Source of the DNA: Candidatus Electrothrix scaldis
Lineage (GTDB): Bacteria > Desulfobacterota > Desulfobulbia > Desulfobulbales > Desulfobulbaceae
Assembly: GCA_033584155.1 (NCBI GenBank)
Contig: CP138355.1
Coordinates: 434,001-498,000 of the forward strand
DNA length: 64,000 nt
Direction: 5' to 3'
The notes under the pieces were generated by a model. That model did not search any database. It worked only from the letters and a program-made list of their open reading frames with translations, and was not told the DNA's origin. Positions within the stretch are counted from its first letter, which is position 1. The number at the start of each line of letters is the position of its first letter. Positions 8,380 through 17,037 of this stretch are shown here, in pieces. The position numbers and the translations under genes were made by a program.

Positions 8380-9166
8380 GGGCCTGTTCCTCCTCAAGGA
8401 TAAAACCATTTTGCGGCAAGGCCAGATACAGGGCCTGACTGTAGGGTTCAGCACAGATCCCCTGGCGAAAATCTGCTGCTGACATGGTCTCCACCAGAGC
8501 ACCGTCCTTAAGAATGGTGACATCGTCGGCAAAGGGCAAAGCCCCGCTGATATCATGACTGATCAGCAGGACAGCCCGGCCTTCATCAGCCAGTTGGCGG
8601 AGATGGGCAAAGACCTGCTCACAATTTTCCTCATCCAGCCCGGTGGTAGGCTCATCAGCCAGCAGCAGTTGCGCCCTGCCCACAGTGGCACAGGCCAAGA
8701 GCACCCGGGTGGCCATGCCCCCGGAAAGCTGAAAGGGATAGAGGCGCAGGACATCGGGACCAAGTCCGTAACGCGCAAAGACCGCTTCTGTCTGCTCGCT
8801 CGCTTCTTTTCTCGATAGACCCGCCAGACGGGCAGCTCTGCGCACCTGTTTTCCCACCCGCTGCAAGGGGTCCAGCCCCTCTGCTGACTGGGGGATCAGG
8901 GCTATCTCTTTTCCCCGCAACCGGGTAGGATTGCTGTATTCCTTTCCGTTAAAGAAAATATATCCCTGACAGGTACTGTTGGCAGGCAGCAGACCAAGGA
9001 TGGCAGCCAGCAGCAGGCTCTTTCCTGCCCCGCTGGCCCCGGCCACCAAGTTAATGGTACCAGGACGGACCTGAAGAGAAACCCCGCTCAAGCCTGTGAC
9101 CTGCTGCCGGTGCAGGCCGTGTTCATAACGGCTGAAGCTGATATGCAATGTATCTATTGTTAACAC
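8372..9166 (-). CDS. nikD: Nickel/peptide ABC transporter ATP-binding protein, NikD-like (copy 1)
   Basis: This ABC ATPase has a Walker A (VAGASGAGKSLLLAAI), a signature (LSGGMATRVLLACA), a Walker B (LLLADEPTTGLD) and an H-loop (LISHD). I chose the GTG at 9166 because the family usually begins with a short strand such as VLTIDTLHISF. An ATG at 9229 in the same frame would start inside an interspersed palindromic repeat. It lies in the order nikA-B-C-D-E and overlaps nikE by a few bases. It works at the inner membrane with NikE, NikB and NikC. The substrate is inferred from the operator and the operon. Confidence 0.82.
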   Translation of the reverse strand: MLTIDTLHISFSRYEHGLHRQQVTGLSGVSLQVRPGTINLVAGASGAGKSLLLAAILGLLPANSTCQGYIFFNGKEYSNPTRLRGKEIALIPQSAEGLDPLQRVGKQVRRAARLAGLSRKEASEQTEAVFARYGLGPDVLRLYPFQLSGGMATRVLLACATVGRAQLLLADEPTTGLDEENCEQVFAHLRQLADEGRAVLLISHDISGALPFADDVTILKDGALVETMSAADFRQGICAEPYSQALYLALPQNGFILEEEQAHA

Positions 9167-9229
9167 GATGTAATTGTCTTTTTTTATTATAAATTTATCT
9201 GTGAATATCTTGGCCGTTATGCCGAGCAT

Positions 9230-9294
9230 CGTAGGGGCGAACCCCTGTGTTCGCCCTTATCTACCGGGCAGGCACAGGGGCCTGCCCCTACGAC
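9230..9294. repeat. Interspersed composite palindromic repeat, copy 2
   Basis: GTAGGGGCGAACCCCTGTG and CAGGGGCCTGCCCCTAC flank a short spacer between nikC and nikD. It lies within the operon, so it is probably transcribed. Confidence 0.75.
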
Positions 9295-9318
9295 ATCCGA
9301 CCAGCAAGGGATCTATTC

Positions 9319-10137
9319 TTACCCCTGACTGGTGCGTGGTTGGAGGAGAACCCGCATATTCTCGCCCAGGATATCAAAGGCCTTGACCATCAGCAGCAGG
9401 GCTGCGCCGGGTAGGACAGCCAGCCACCAATGCCCAGTGGAGAGATGACGCATGGCCTCGGCCAGAATGATACCCACCGCCGGTTCATGGGGAGATAACC
9501 CCAAGCCGACAAAGGTCAGGCCAGCTTCATGGAGGATCGCATGGGGAAAAAGCAACAAAAGGCCGATAATGAATTGCGGGATAAGGTGAGGCAGCAGGTG
9601 TTGGCGACCGATCTGCCAGGGCGTTCTGCCGAAGCAGCGGGCATGACGGATAAAGGGTGCATCCTTCAGCTGCAGAGTCTCTGCCCGGATGATTCGGGCC
9701 AGCCTCGGCCAATGACTCAGCGCCACAGCAATGGTCACGCCTTTCAGGCCACCGCCAAAGGCAAAGGAGATCAGGATCAGAAGAACCAAATGCGGTAGGG
9801 TGATGAAGATATCAATGAGCCAGGAGATGACCCCATCCACCCAGCCGCCCATGATCCCGGCAGCCAGCCCGAGAAACAAGGCAATGACGGCGCTGAAAGC
9901 TGCTGCCATCAAACCGGTCTGAAGGCTGAGGCGCAGGCCTGCAATGGTGCGCAGAAGCATGTTGCGGCCCATCCAGTCCGTACCAAAGAGATGACTGAGG
10001 CCCGGTGGCTGATTACGCAGGCTCAGGTTGGTATGCAGGGTCTCGGGGACCAGAAAATAATACGCCGCCATAATGGCAAGCAGAAAGGTAGCGCAAGCGC
10101 CCGCTGTGACCAGGGCGCGGGTTCGTTGATGGAGCAT
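9319..10137 (-). CDS. nikC: Nickel/peptide ABC transporter permease, NikC-like (copy 1)
   Basis: The 272-residue permease has an N-terminal membrane helix, the family motif LSHLFGTDWMGRNMLLRTI near residue 45, several hydrophobic segments and an EAA-type loop (IIRAETLQLKDAPFIRHARC). It belongs to the DppC/OppC/NikC family and should pair with NikB to form the inner-membrane channel. It follows nikB after 52 bp. A palindromic repeat separates it from nikD, which could affect relative expression. Confidence 0.87.
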   Translation of the reverse strand: MLHQRTRALVTAGACATFLLAIMAAYYFLVPETLHTNLSLRNQPPGLSHLFGTDWMGRNMLLRTIAGLRLSLQTGLMAAAFSAVIALFLGLAAGIMGGWVDGVISWLIDIFITLPHLVLLILISFAFGGGLKGVTIAVALSHWPRLARIIRAETLQLKDAPFIRHARCFGRTPWQIGRQHLLPHLIPQFIIGLLLLFPHAILHEAGLTFVGLGLSPHEPAVGIILAEAMRHLSTGHWWLAVLPGAALLLMVKAFDILGENMRVLLQPRTSQG

Positions 10138-10189
10138 GTGATGTTATAGTTTAATTTTTCCTCCCCAGAGGGAAGGGCTGGGAATTATA

Positions 10190-11167
10190 TTACGATACGG
10201 TGGCCTGCTTCATTCGGGGATCAATAACCGTGTACAGAAGATCTGCTATTGCGTTGCCGAAAAAGACAAACAGAGCACTGACCAGGACTATCCCCAGCAG
10301 GAGGGGAATGTCACCACCCAGACCTGCCTTGATAGTCGCCTCACCCAGGCCAGGGTAGGAAAAGACCTGCTCTGCCAGGATTGAGCCACCAAAGAGCTCG
10401 CCAAAGGTGGCAAACTGGATGGTCAGGGCGGGCAGCAGGGTATGGCGCAGGGCATGACGATAAAAGACACCCCAAGTGGATTCACCCTTGGCACGGGCAA
10501 AGAGGACAAAGTCACTGTTCATCACTTCCAGCAGCTTCTGCCGGGTGTGCAAGGTCACTGCTGCAACCGAGATAATGCTCAGGGTGGCGGCAGGCAGGAG
10601 GAGATGACGGAGCCATTGCCCTATGCTGACATCCGCAGGATCCATGCCCGGCGGATAGGCGCAGCAGACCGGGGTCCAGCCCAGCTGCACGGAAAAGACA
10701 ATCACCAGCAGCATGCCCAGCCAAAAGGTCGGGGTGGAGGCCAGGGTATAGGCATAGAGGCGGATGGCCCGGTCAATGAGCGAGTTCTCCTTGAGCCCGG
10801 CAATGATGCCAAGAAGAAAGCCGATGATGCCGGAAAGCAGCCAGGCTGCTCCCATCAGGGCCAGGGAAGGGAAAAAACGACGGGCAATGACCGAAGTCAC
10901 TGGTTCCTGAAAAATCAGGGATTGCCCCATATTGCCGGTCAGGATCTCCTTTTGCCAATGCAGATAACGCAGCAATGGGGGTTGATCAAGCCCCCATCGT
11001 TGGGCAATCTGCTGCCGCTGTGCCTCACTCATCTGGAGCATATCTGCCCCGATATAGGCCTGAACCGGATCAATGGGTGAGAGCTGGAGCAGGCCAAAGG
11101 AAAGCAGAGCCACCGCAGGAAGGATAAGCACGAGCTGAATAAGTTTTTTACGCAAGAAACGCTTCAT
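10190..11167 (-). CDS. nikB: Nickel/peptide ABC transporter permease, NikB-like (copy 1)
   Basis: The 325-residue protein of the DppB/OppB/NikB family begins with a membrane helix (LIQLVLILPAVALLSFGLLQ) followed by SPIDPVQAYIG. It has the conserved GLDQPPLLRYLHW stretch and a C-terminal VIDPRMK. The ATG overlaps the nikA stop (ATGA), a sign of translational coupling. With NikC it forms the inner-membrane pore of the importer. Confidence 0.88.
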   Translation of the reverse strand: MKRFLRKKLIQLVLILPAVALLSFGLLQLSPIDPVQAYIGADMLQMSEAQRQQIAQRWGLDQPPLLRYLHWQKEILTGNMGQSLIFQEPVTSVIARRFFPSLALMGAAWLLSGIIGFLLGIIAGLKENSLIDRAIRLYAYTLASTPTFWLGMLLVIVFSVQLGWTPVCCAYPPGMDPADVSIGQWLRHLLLPAATLSIISVAAVTLHTRQKLLEVMNSDFVLFARAKGESTWGVFYRHALRHTLLPALTIQFATFGELFGGSILAEQVFSYPGLGEATIKAGLGGDIPLLLGIVLVSALFVFFGNAIADLLYTVIDPRMKQATVS

Positions 11168-12847
11168 GGTTTTTCCTGTGCTCCCTGCCCTTTCTTCTCA
11201 CCCGTATCTTTCTTCCACTGCCAGTCTACGATATTCGCGGTAATGGGCCAGCCATGACCGTGGGGTTCCACTCGGGTTGTGCCGATATCAAGGCCTTCAC
11301 TCACCAGGTAGGTATGATCCAGATTAACCAGCCAGGCCCAGGGCGCGTCTCCCTGGGGAGCAAGGCCGGTGTTGCCGTCCCATTGAGCGGCTCGCCAGAA
11401 CTGTTCTGCCTCTTCCTGAGTGGCCGCTGCAAGGGCCTGATCCAGGTAGGCATCCACTGTCGGGTTTTGGTACAAGCCAGCATTGAAATAGCCCTGCCCG
11501 GAGACCTCACTATGATAGAGGTGGTACATCTCTGTAGGATCGTAGCTGCCCCAGCCAAAGAGCACGGCCTGGGCATGCTGCACCTTTCTGATCTCGTCCC
11601 AGCTCTTGCCGGAGAGCTTCATGCGGATGCCCAGGGGAGCCACCATATCTGCCACTGCCAGTGCCAGGGACTGGCGGATCAGCCGGTCCGCAGGATAAAA
11701 GAGAGTGAACTCCGCAGCCACTCCGTCCTTGTCCAGAATGCCGTCCTGATCCTGATCTGCCCAGCCCGCCTCTTTGAGCAGGGCTGCGGCCTTATCCAGG
11801 TCATTATCTTTTATTCGGGTCGCCATTTCTTCCCAGGGCAGATGGCTGACTGAGCCATAGGCCGGGGTGCCAAAACCGTTGAGCACGCCCTCAACCAGGG
11901 CCTGTCGATCAATAGCATAGTTGATAGCCTGGCGGATGGCCGGATCGGCAGTAACATCATTCCCAACCGGCAGGCCGTTCAGGTCTGCATGATCCGCCTT
12001 TTGGCAGGGAAACATGATGCCCCGGTTATCCACACTGGTCACCCGGACCAGGCGCATGCCCGATACCGCCTTGTCGGCCAGTATCTGGGGCACTGCGGCC
12101 ACCTGGACCGTACCTGCCTGGGCCGCCGCAAAAGCGGTATCCGCATCAAGATAAAAGGAAGACCAGACGCTTGATGGCTGGTTGTTTGCCGTAGTACAAG
12201 GGATTGGCTTCAACGATGAGCTGCTGTCCTTCATCCCAACGCACCATTGCATAAGGACCAGACCCGATAGGATGCCGACTGTAGTCTTTATTATGGGCAT
12301 GCTTGGGAACAATGCCCAGGGTACGGAGGTGATGGAGAAAGGTGGAGCGCGGCTTGAGCAGGTGAAAGACAACCCTGTGATCGCCCACAGCCTCAGCCCG
12401 ATCCATGAAGCTCAGATCCACCAATCCGCCGGAAGCCTTGGCTGTATTATAGGTATAGACCACGTCCTGGGCCGTCAGAGGCATGCCGTCAGAAAACAGG
12501 ACATCCCCCCTGATCTCTACCTGCCAGCTCAGGCGATCCTCGCTCACAGAATAGGCAGTGGCCAGATCGTATTCCACCTCCAGACTATCATTATAGCGAA
12601 GCAGGGTGGATTGAAACAGCGGGGAGCCGTAGCGGCCCCAGCCCATAGTCGGGTCATAGCCCTGTTCCTCTTCACCGCCGATAGCCAGCACCAGGGTATC
12701 GGACGAAGACGACGGCCTTGCCGCATCCTGCGACTGAACGTTTTTTTCCTGTTGTGGTCGATCACAGCTGACCAGCAGGAACATGAGGAGGATTGTTGTC
12801 AACCATTGCAAAGAAGGAGGAACAGCCTGGATGGAATTTTTGCGCAT
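11164..12847 (-). pseudogene. nikA: Nickel/peptide-binding lipoprotein, NikA-like (copy 1), with a frameshift
   Basis: The gene encodes a periplasmic solute-binding protein of the SBP family 5 type, with a lipobox (LLVSC) near residue 28. The first frame runs from 12847 and stops soon after KQPAIKRLVF. The matching remainder (FYLDADTAFAAAQAGTVQ onward) is open in another frame to 11164. Removing one base near 12157 joins the halves into about 560 residues, the normal family length. The single-base shift lies in a short homopolymer context and could be a sequencing error, a recent mutation or programmed frameshifting. Downstream nikB starts on the nikA stop, so the operon itself looks maintained. 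Confidence 0.8.
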
Positions 12848-13002
12848 TATGTGAAGTATTCAGTACATCTTTTACAGAACACTGGTTCTGTCCCTGGCCT
12901 GGGAGGAAGAGTCCAGGCCAGGGGACAGCGCCAGCAGAGAACAAAACAGCAAGGTATCAGGTATTGAAGAAGGAAGTAGGAGGAAACCTTCTTGTGGCTC
13001 AT
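12847..13002 (-). CDS. Putative leader peptide overlapping the nikA start
   Basis: A 51-codon frame starts MSHKKVSSYFLLQYL, contains three CxnC pairs including CKRCTEYF, and ends in TAATG so that its stop overlaps the nikA ATG. Related frames exist at the three homologous leaders (22.9, 19.5 and 37.5 kb). At the 19.5-kb locus the CKRCT motif is still in the same frame despite two indels that cancel out. It may be a translated coupling peptide, but the conserved hairpins in the same DNA could explain the conservation instead. It has no recognisable family and its status as a gene is uncertain. Confidence 0.35.
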   Translation of the reverse strand: MSHKKVSSYFLLQYLIPCCFVLCWRCPLAWTLPPRPGTEPVFCKRCTEYFT

Positions 13003-13019
13003 CAGGTTGAGGTACCCAA
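12892..13019 (-). ncRNA. Structured leader, copy B (nikA)
   Basis: Two hairpins are conserved among four leaders. The first pairs AAGAAGG (12967-12973) with CCTTCTT (12987-12993). The second pairs 11 bases at 12892-12902 with 12913-12923 around a GAGGAAGAGT loop. Base changes between copies keep the pairing. It could act as a cis-regulatory RNA. Confidence 0.5.
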
Positions 13020-13046
13020 GTAACACATTTGCTGGTTTTGTGTTAC
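13020..13046. promoter_or_regulatory. NikR-type inverted repeat upstream of nikABCDE
   Basis: GTAACAC, 13 nt and GTGTTAC form a perfect inverted repeat. Half-site and spacing resemble the deltaproteobacterial NikR signal as I remember it. It lies just downstream of the likely -10 (TATGGT), where bound repressor would block transcription. Confidence 0.65.
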
Positions 13047-13073
13047 TTCTACCATAGCCTTAACCGCCTGCAC

Positions 13074-13093
13074 AATAAGGTGAAGAGCTCATT
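13074..13093 (-). promoter_or_regulatory. Common island palindrome, copy B
   Basis: The coding strand reads AATGAGCTCTTCACCTTATT then GTGCAGGC. It lies 27 bp upstream of the NikR-type box and overlaps a weak -35. Confidence 0.65.
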
Positions 13094-13251
13094 TTGTCGG
13101 GTGGATTGCCCAGGTGCCAGGGTAACGGGGTGGGAGGGGAGTTGCACGCATGGAAAAACAACTTTCTCATTCGCACAGATCATGCTCATTGCATATGAGG
13201 CAAATAGTCTCTATAATCACCTCATGAGTTGAGACGATTACAGAGGGCATA
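13094..13251. other. Intergenic region before the Fic gene
   Basis: No gene is seen. It separates the divergent nikABCDE promoter and the plus-strand Fic gene. Confidence 0.4.
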
Positions 13252-14394
13252 GTGAAAAAATACATTTGGCAACATCCAGACTGGCCTGATATGCACTGGG
13301 ATGAGCAGGCACTCACGGCTCTTATCACCCGGTGCAGACTGAAACAGCATTTCCTGCTCGGAGCTGTCAGTGTCCTGGGGTTTGACCTGCGGCTACAGGC
13401 TCAAGGGATCGTCCTTGAAAAAGAGGTACTCGAAACATCCGCTATTGAAGGAGAGCTGCTTGACCCGGAAGGTGTCCGCTCCTCGGTAGCCCACAGGCTC
13501 GGTTTAGCAGGAGTCGGCTTACGTCCCTCGGATCGAAAAACTGACGGAGCCGTAGATGTTCTGCTGGATGCGGCCAGGCACTTCAACACTCCCCTTTCCG
13601 AAGAACGGCTCAGGGGCTGGCACGCAGCTCTGTTTCCTGACGGATATTCCGGTTTTCACCGCATCATCACCGGCGACTGGCGACAGCAGGAGATGGAGAT
13701 CGTTTCCGGGCCGGAAGGGCGACAACAGGTGCATTACAAGGCACCTCTGCCGGATGCTGTCCCGGAGGAGATCAGGCTTTTTCTCTGTTGGCTGAACGGA
13801 CCTGCGCATACGGACGGACTCATCAGAGCAGCACTTGCTCATTACCGCTTTGTCGTTATTCATCCTTTTGATGACGGCAACGGCAGGATCGCCCGTGCTT
13901 TGACCGACATGGCCCTGGCGCAGGATGAAGGCTCTGCGGTCAGATTCTACAGCCTTTCCAATCAGATCATGCAGAACCGGGATGCGTATTATGCCGTTCT
14001 GGAGCGTTGTTCAAACGGAGCAGGGGATGTTACCCCCTGGCTGGAGTGGTTTTTGCGGAGTTTTGAGCAGGCTGTCGTCAATTCGCAGGAACTCATTAAC
14101 TCTGTTGTGGTCAAAGCCGGTTTCTGGCAGGAATTTGCCGGGACAGAACTGAATCCGCGACAAAAAAAAGTAGTCAACGCCCTGCTTGATGCGGGGAAAG
14201 GAAATTTTGAAGGGTATCTGGCTGCGAGAAAATATAGATCTCTGGCAAAGACGAGCAAGGCAACGGCTTCCCGTGACTTGGAGGATCTTGTCGGAAAGGG
14301 TGTACTGCGGCGGTTGGACGGCGGCGGAAGGAGTACAAAATACGATCTCTGCTGGGAGAGATTCGAGTCAGTAGGGTTATCCGTCCCTGGATAA
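13252..14394 (+). CDS. Fic family protein with N-terminal inhibitory motif and C-terminal winged helix
   Basis: The 380-residue protein uses a GTG start at 13252 after GAGGG. An N-terminal DUF4172-like helical region carries the inhibitory motif ETSAIEGE near residue 62, matching the S/T-x-x-x-E-G/N form that blocks the active site. The Fic catalytic motif HPFDDGNGRIAR begins near residue 204 and is intact. The C-terminal part (SLAKTSKATASRDLEDLVGK) looks like a winged-helix DNA-binding domain. Fic proteins usually transfer AMP from ATP to hydroxyl groups of target proteins. This class is normally self-inhibited. It stands alone on the plus strand, and its target is unknown. Confidence 0.9.
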   Translation: MKKYIWQHPDWPDMHWDEQALTALITRCRLKQHFLLGAVSVLGFDLRLQAQGIVLEKEVLETSAIEGELLDPEGVRSSVAHRLGLAGVGLRPSDRKTDGAVDVLLDAARHFNTPLSEERLRGWHAALFPDGYSGFHRIITGDWRQQEMEIVSGPEGRQQVHYKAPLPDAVPEEIRLFLCWLNGPAHTDGLIRAALAHYRFVVIHPFDDGNGRIARALTDMALAQDEGSAVRFYSLSNQIMQNRDAYYAVLERCSNGAGDVTPWLEWFLRSFEQAVVNSQELINSVVVKAGFWQEFAGTELNPRQKKVVNALLDAGKGNFEGYLAARKYRSLAKTSKATASRDLEDLVGKGVLRRLDGGGRSTKYDLCWERFESVGLSVPG

Positions 14395-14417
14395 TGATTG
14401 GCTTGTACAGAAAGTGC

Positions 14418-14514
14418 ATTCTGCACGGTTCCCGTGTCCGCCAATGCAGCCCGGCAGGATTCTGACCGGGATTTTCTGATCATCGCTGATTATCCGTTAG
14501 ACAGAACGATTATA
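14418..14514 (+). pseudogene. Broken nucleotidyltransferase (MNT-like) fragment, copy 1
   Basis: Joining two frames gives a minimal nucleotidyltransferase pattern: ILHGSR followed by a shifted frame with DSDRDFLIIADYPLDR. The coding phase is lost between the two halves. A second copy with the same defects lies at 15767-16023, on the other side of the DUF1016 gene. Confidence 0.6.
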
Positions 14515-15601
14515 ATTTACCCGAATCAGAAAAGATAGTTATCCGATCCTTTGCCGATACAAGAGCATTGTGCAGTTTCTGCTCCAGGAGTTCACGAGGC
14601 GGCAGCTCAGTCAGGTATTCAGCAACGTGAATGCCGGACTGCCCCAGTTCCAGCAGCTCGACCAGTTCCTGCTTTTTCCCTGCACAGAGAATGATGCCTA
14701 ACGGTTCCTTTTCCTGCGGGCGACGTTCGTACTTATTCAACCAACGCAGGTACAGTTCCATCTGGCCTTTGTATTCTGCTTTAAAATCACCCAGCTTGAG
14801 GTCAATGGCTATCAGTCGGTTGAGTCCGCGATGATAAAAGAGCAGATCAATGTAATAGTCGTCGTTGTCCAGTTGAATACGTTTCTGCCGGGCCATAAAA
14901 GCGAACCCGCTGCCCAATTCCAATAAAAATTGTTCAAGTTCCCGCAAAATGGCATCTTCCAGGTCTTTCTCCAGATAACGGTCTTTCAAGCCGAGGAAAT
15001 CAAGAAAATAGGGGTCACGAAAAACCAGGTCAGGCGAAAGACGGTCTTCCTCACGCAGTAGGCGGAGTTCCTGCTGAATCAACTCGTCCGGCTTCTTTGA
15101 CAGGGCTGTGCGCTCATAGAGCATCCCGTCAATTTTTTGCCGCAGCGTACGAACACTCCATTTTTCTACGCGGCACATTTCTGCGTAGAATTCCCGTTGC
15201 AAAGGCTTTTCCAGGGAGAGCAATTCTCGAAAGTGTGACCAGCTCAATTGTTGCGACAGTGTGGCAACAATCTCCTGATCCGGAAAAACAGAGGAAAATT
15301 TCACCATCCGCGTCAAAGAAGAATAGGTGAATCCCTTTCCGTAATGCTCTGTCAATTGTTGCGACACTGTGACAGTAATTTGTTTCCCGTACTCTGCCCT
15401 GTTTTGGTTCAGTATTTCTTTATTGATCCGCGCGCCGATCCGCCAATACAATAGAGTCAATCCGGCATTGACTGTAACGGCAACCGCTGAACGGGTTTCA
15501 TCTATCAATTGCCCTAAATCAGCAATGAGTCCGTTAAGATTTGAAGAAAGAAGCGGTTGATCGTCTTTTTCGCTCGTAATTTTTGACTTGTTATTCCCCA
15601 T
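14510..15601 (-). CDS. DUF1016 / YhcG-type PD-(D/E)XK nuclease
   Basis: The 363-residue protein has the DUF1016 N-terminal helical domain (LYWRIGARINKEIL, followed by the segment LSWSHFRELLSLEKPLQREF). The C-terminal nuclease-like domain has the DYYIDLLFYHRGLNRLIAID core and DLK near residue 265, matching a PD-(D/E)XK site. Relatives are found in defence islands and as accessory proteins of restriction or toxin systems. The start is the ATG at 15601. It is flanked on both sides by related fragments of a broken nucleotidyltransferase, which suggests it arrived as an insertion or by duplication of the flanks. No partner is present. Confidence 0.88.
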   Translation of the reverse strand: MGNNKSKITSEKDDQPLLSSNLNGLIADLGQLIDETRSAVAVTVNAGLTLLYWRIGARINKEILNQNRAEYGKQITVTVSQQLTEHYGKGFTYSSLTRMVKFSSVFPDQEIVATLSQQLSWSHFRELLSLEKPLQREFYAEMCRVEKWSVRTLRQKIDGMLYERTALSKKPDELIQQELRLLREEDRLSPDLVFRDPYFLDFLGLKDRYLEKDLEDAILRELEQFLLELGSGFAFMARQKRIQLDNDDYYIDLLFYHRGLNRLIAIDLKLGDFKAEYKGQMELYLRWLNKYERRPQEKEPLGIILCAGKKQELVELLELGQSGIHVAEYLTELPPRELLEQKLHNALVSAKDRITIFSDSGKL

Positions 15602-15766
15602 ATCCCAACACTTTAAAATTTATCCAAATCACCGTATCAGGCTCGCCAGCCTCTGTCATATGCCGATAGAGGGGCTTGTTCAGCGCCCCCCATCTACCTT
15701 AACATACTGTCCGAAGTATGGGGTATGTATGCTATAGTACATCGTTTGATTCCTGATGCGAAAGTA
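15602..15766. other. Intergenic DNA upstream of the DUF1016 gene
   Basis: No gene is visible. It should hold the DUF1016 promoter on the minus strand. Confidence 0.35.
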
Positions 15767-16023
15767 ATTCTGCACGGTTCCCGTTTCCGCCAATGCATCC
15801 CGGCAGTACTCTGACCGGGATTTTCTGATCATTGCTGATCAGCAATGATCATCCGCTGGACAGAGAGATTATAACAAAGCTGAAGGATGGGCTGTATGAT
15901 ATTGAACTGGAAAATAATGAGGTAGTGAGCAGTATTATACGGAGCAGGCAGGAGTGGTTTTCGGCTGAATACGATGCGTTGCCGTTCAAAAAGGCGGTGG
16001 AGAGAGATGGAGGAGAATTGTGA
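15767..16023 (+). pseudogene. Broken nucleotidyltransferase (MNT-like), copy 2
   Basis: This copy starts like copy 1 at 14418 and carries the same frame disruptions. It continues into an intact C-terminal part (PLDREIITKLKDGLYDIELE, ending KKAVERDGGEL) typical of small nucleotidyltransferases. A 26-bp perfect palindrome interrupts it at 15826-15851. It is unlikely to make a full enzyme. Confidence 0.6.
15826..15851. repeat. Perfect 26-bp DNA palindrome
   Basis: The sequence TGATCATTGCTGA and its exact reverse complement abut with no spacer. Copy 1 of the surrounding fragment lacks it, so it probably arose by local inverted duplication. Confidence 0.8.
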
Positions 16024-16064
16024 ACTACAAGGAGAAGATAATTCGTAACTAATCACAGGGTATC

Positions 16065-16378
16065 TCAGGCGGCCTGCCTGAGCCATTCCAGATCGGGAGT
16101 CTGTTGCCTGAAATAAGAACGCACAGCATCGGTGAGCACCTCAAACGTGGATTTGCCTTGCAGTCTGCATGTTTGGCGCAACGAGAGAATTCGCTCAACC
16201 CATCGATTTCCTTTGTCGCTCTTTGTTCCCTGGCTGCGTTTTCGCCAGAGCACGGCGAAGCGAATCATTCGTTCAGCAAAATTGTTGGTGGGATCCACGC
16301 CCTCCTCAAACAGGAAGGTGAAAAGTGAATCCATTTCATCCTCAATATGGCGGACAAACCCCGCAAACCACCCCGCCG
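16065..16378 (-). mobile_element. IS66-family transposase C-terminal remnant
   Basis: The frame shows the IS66 C-terminal pattern: PTNNFAERMIRFAVLWRKRS, then GTKSDKGNRWVERILSLRQT and CRLQGKSTF. It lacks the whole N-terminal and catalytic part. Coding similarity continues upstream of the internal ATG at 16334 (GFVRHIEDEMDSLFTFL) and ends near 16378, where it joins another small gene. It is a dead fragment of an insertion sequence. Confidence 0.85.
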
Positions 16379-16599
16379 GTCCGGTGATACATCTCGGTCA
16401 ACCCATGCGGCGATTTCCGTTGTCGTTGTATTATCAACCTCTTGCTGTTGTGACCCTCGGTGACATCATCAACCGCCCTTTCATACTTCTCCTGATATTT
16501 CATATAATAATCAACCGATTTCCGTGGATTATGATCACACTGTACAGAAATTGCGTGACGTACTTTCCGAATACGGTCAACTGTCGGATCAATCTTCAT
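16342..16599 (-). CDS. Small hypothetical protein, probably with a C-terminus altered by the IS66 remnant
   Basis: The first roughly 50 residues (MKIDPTVDRIRKVRHAISVQ, then CDHNPRKSVDYYMKYQEKY) resemble short uncharacterised proteins common in cyanobacteria and deltaproteobacteria, often beside toxin genes. The rest (TEMYHRTGGVVCGVCPPY) runs into the IS66 remnant in a different frame, so the natural C-terminus has likely been replaced. A ribosome-binding site (AGGAGG) lies just upstream of the ATG. No function can be assigned. Confidence 0.55.
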   Translation of the reverse strand: MKIDPTVDRIRKVRHAISVQCDHNPRKSVDYYMKYQEKYERAVDDVTEGHNSKRLIIQRQRKSPHGLTEMYHRTGGVVCGVCPPY

Positions 16600-16900
16600 A
16601 GTTTATATCCTCCTGCATAAGGTACAGATTTTTCCCCATAGCTGTAAAAAGTAAAATCCAGAATCCCCATTTTTTCTCCGGTATTTCAAGAAGATTTAAC
16701 CACTTGGCTAATCCTCATATCCGCCCTACCAGAACCTCGTCCAGCAATTGGAACGCGGTAAGGCTTTCTAGGCCGAGCAGATCCCGGATCCCGCATCGCG
16801 CTGTTCCGCCTGATCAGATTTACCACCGCACAAATCAGGACAGTTCTGCACAATGTACACGAGATTATCACGGAGTAAATTTCCGGTAAAATAGGGAATG
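16600..16900. other. Region without a convincing gene
   Basis: A 90-codon minus-strand frame (16686-16958) spans this area but overlaps the MITE-like element and has no recognisable domain. It may be a decayed gene. Confidence 0.35.
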
Positions 16901-17037
16901 CGGCTACCAACTTAAGCCGGGACAAAAGTTCGGGTTTTGAGGTCTCCGAACGCAGCAAAAGCCCCGCTATGACCAGTCTGCATCTGTTTGCGTAATTGCT
17001 TGACTTTGCAGGTCGTTCCGCCTTAAGTTGGTAGCCG
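16901..17037. mobile_element. MITE-like element with 16-bp terminal inverted repeats
   Basis: Perfect termini CGGCTACCAACTTAAG and CTTAAGTTGGTAGCCG enclose 105 bp with no transposase. GGAATG flanks both ends (16895-16900 and 17038-17043), consistent with a 6-bp target-site duplication. Confidence 0.75.

Noticed and set aside
9167-9229. N-terminal extension of NikD copy 1
   Set aside because: The ATG at 9229 is at the edge of a palindromic repeat and the added residues do not match the family.
12848-13093. Cobalamin riboswitch upstream of nikA
   Set aside because: The conserved B12-box and GCCACTG-type motifs are absent; the conserved parts are a NikR-type box and new hairpins.
14395-14510. 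Terminator or RNA gene between Fic and DUF1016
   Set aside because: The inverted parts are better explained as a decayed nucleotidyltransferase fragment with a homolog at 15767.
16686-16958. 90-codon minus-strand frame
   Set aside because: It overlaps the MITE-like element and shows no recognisable domain or ribosome-binding site.
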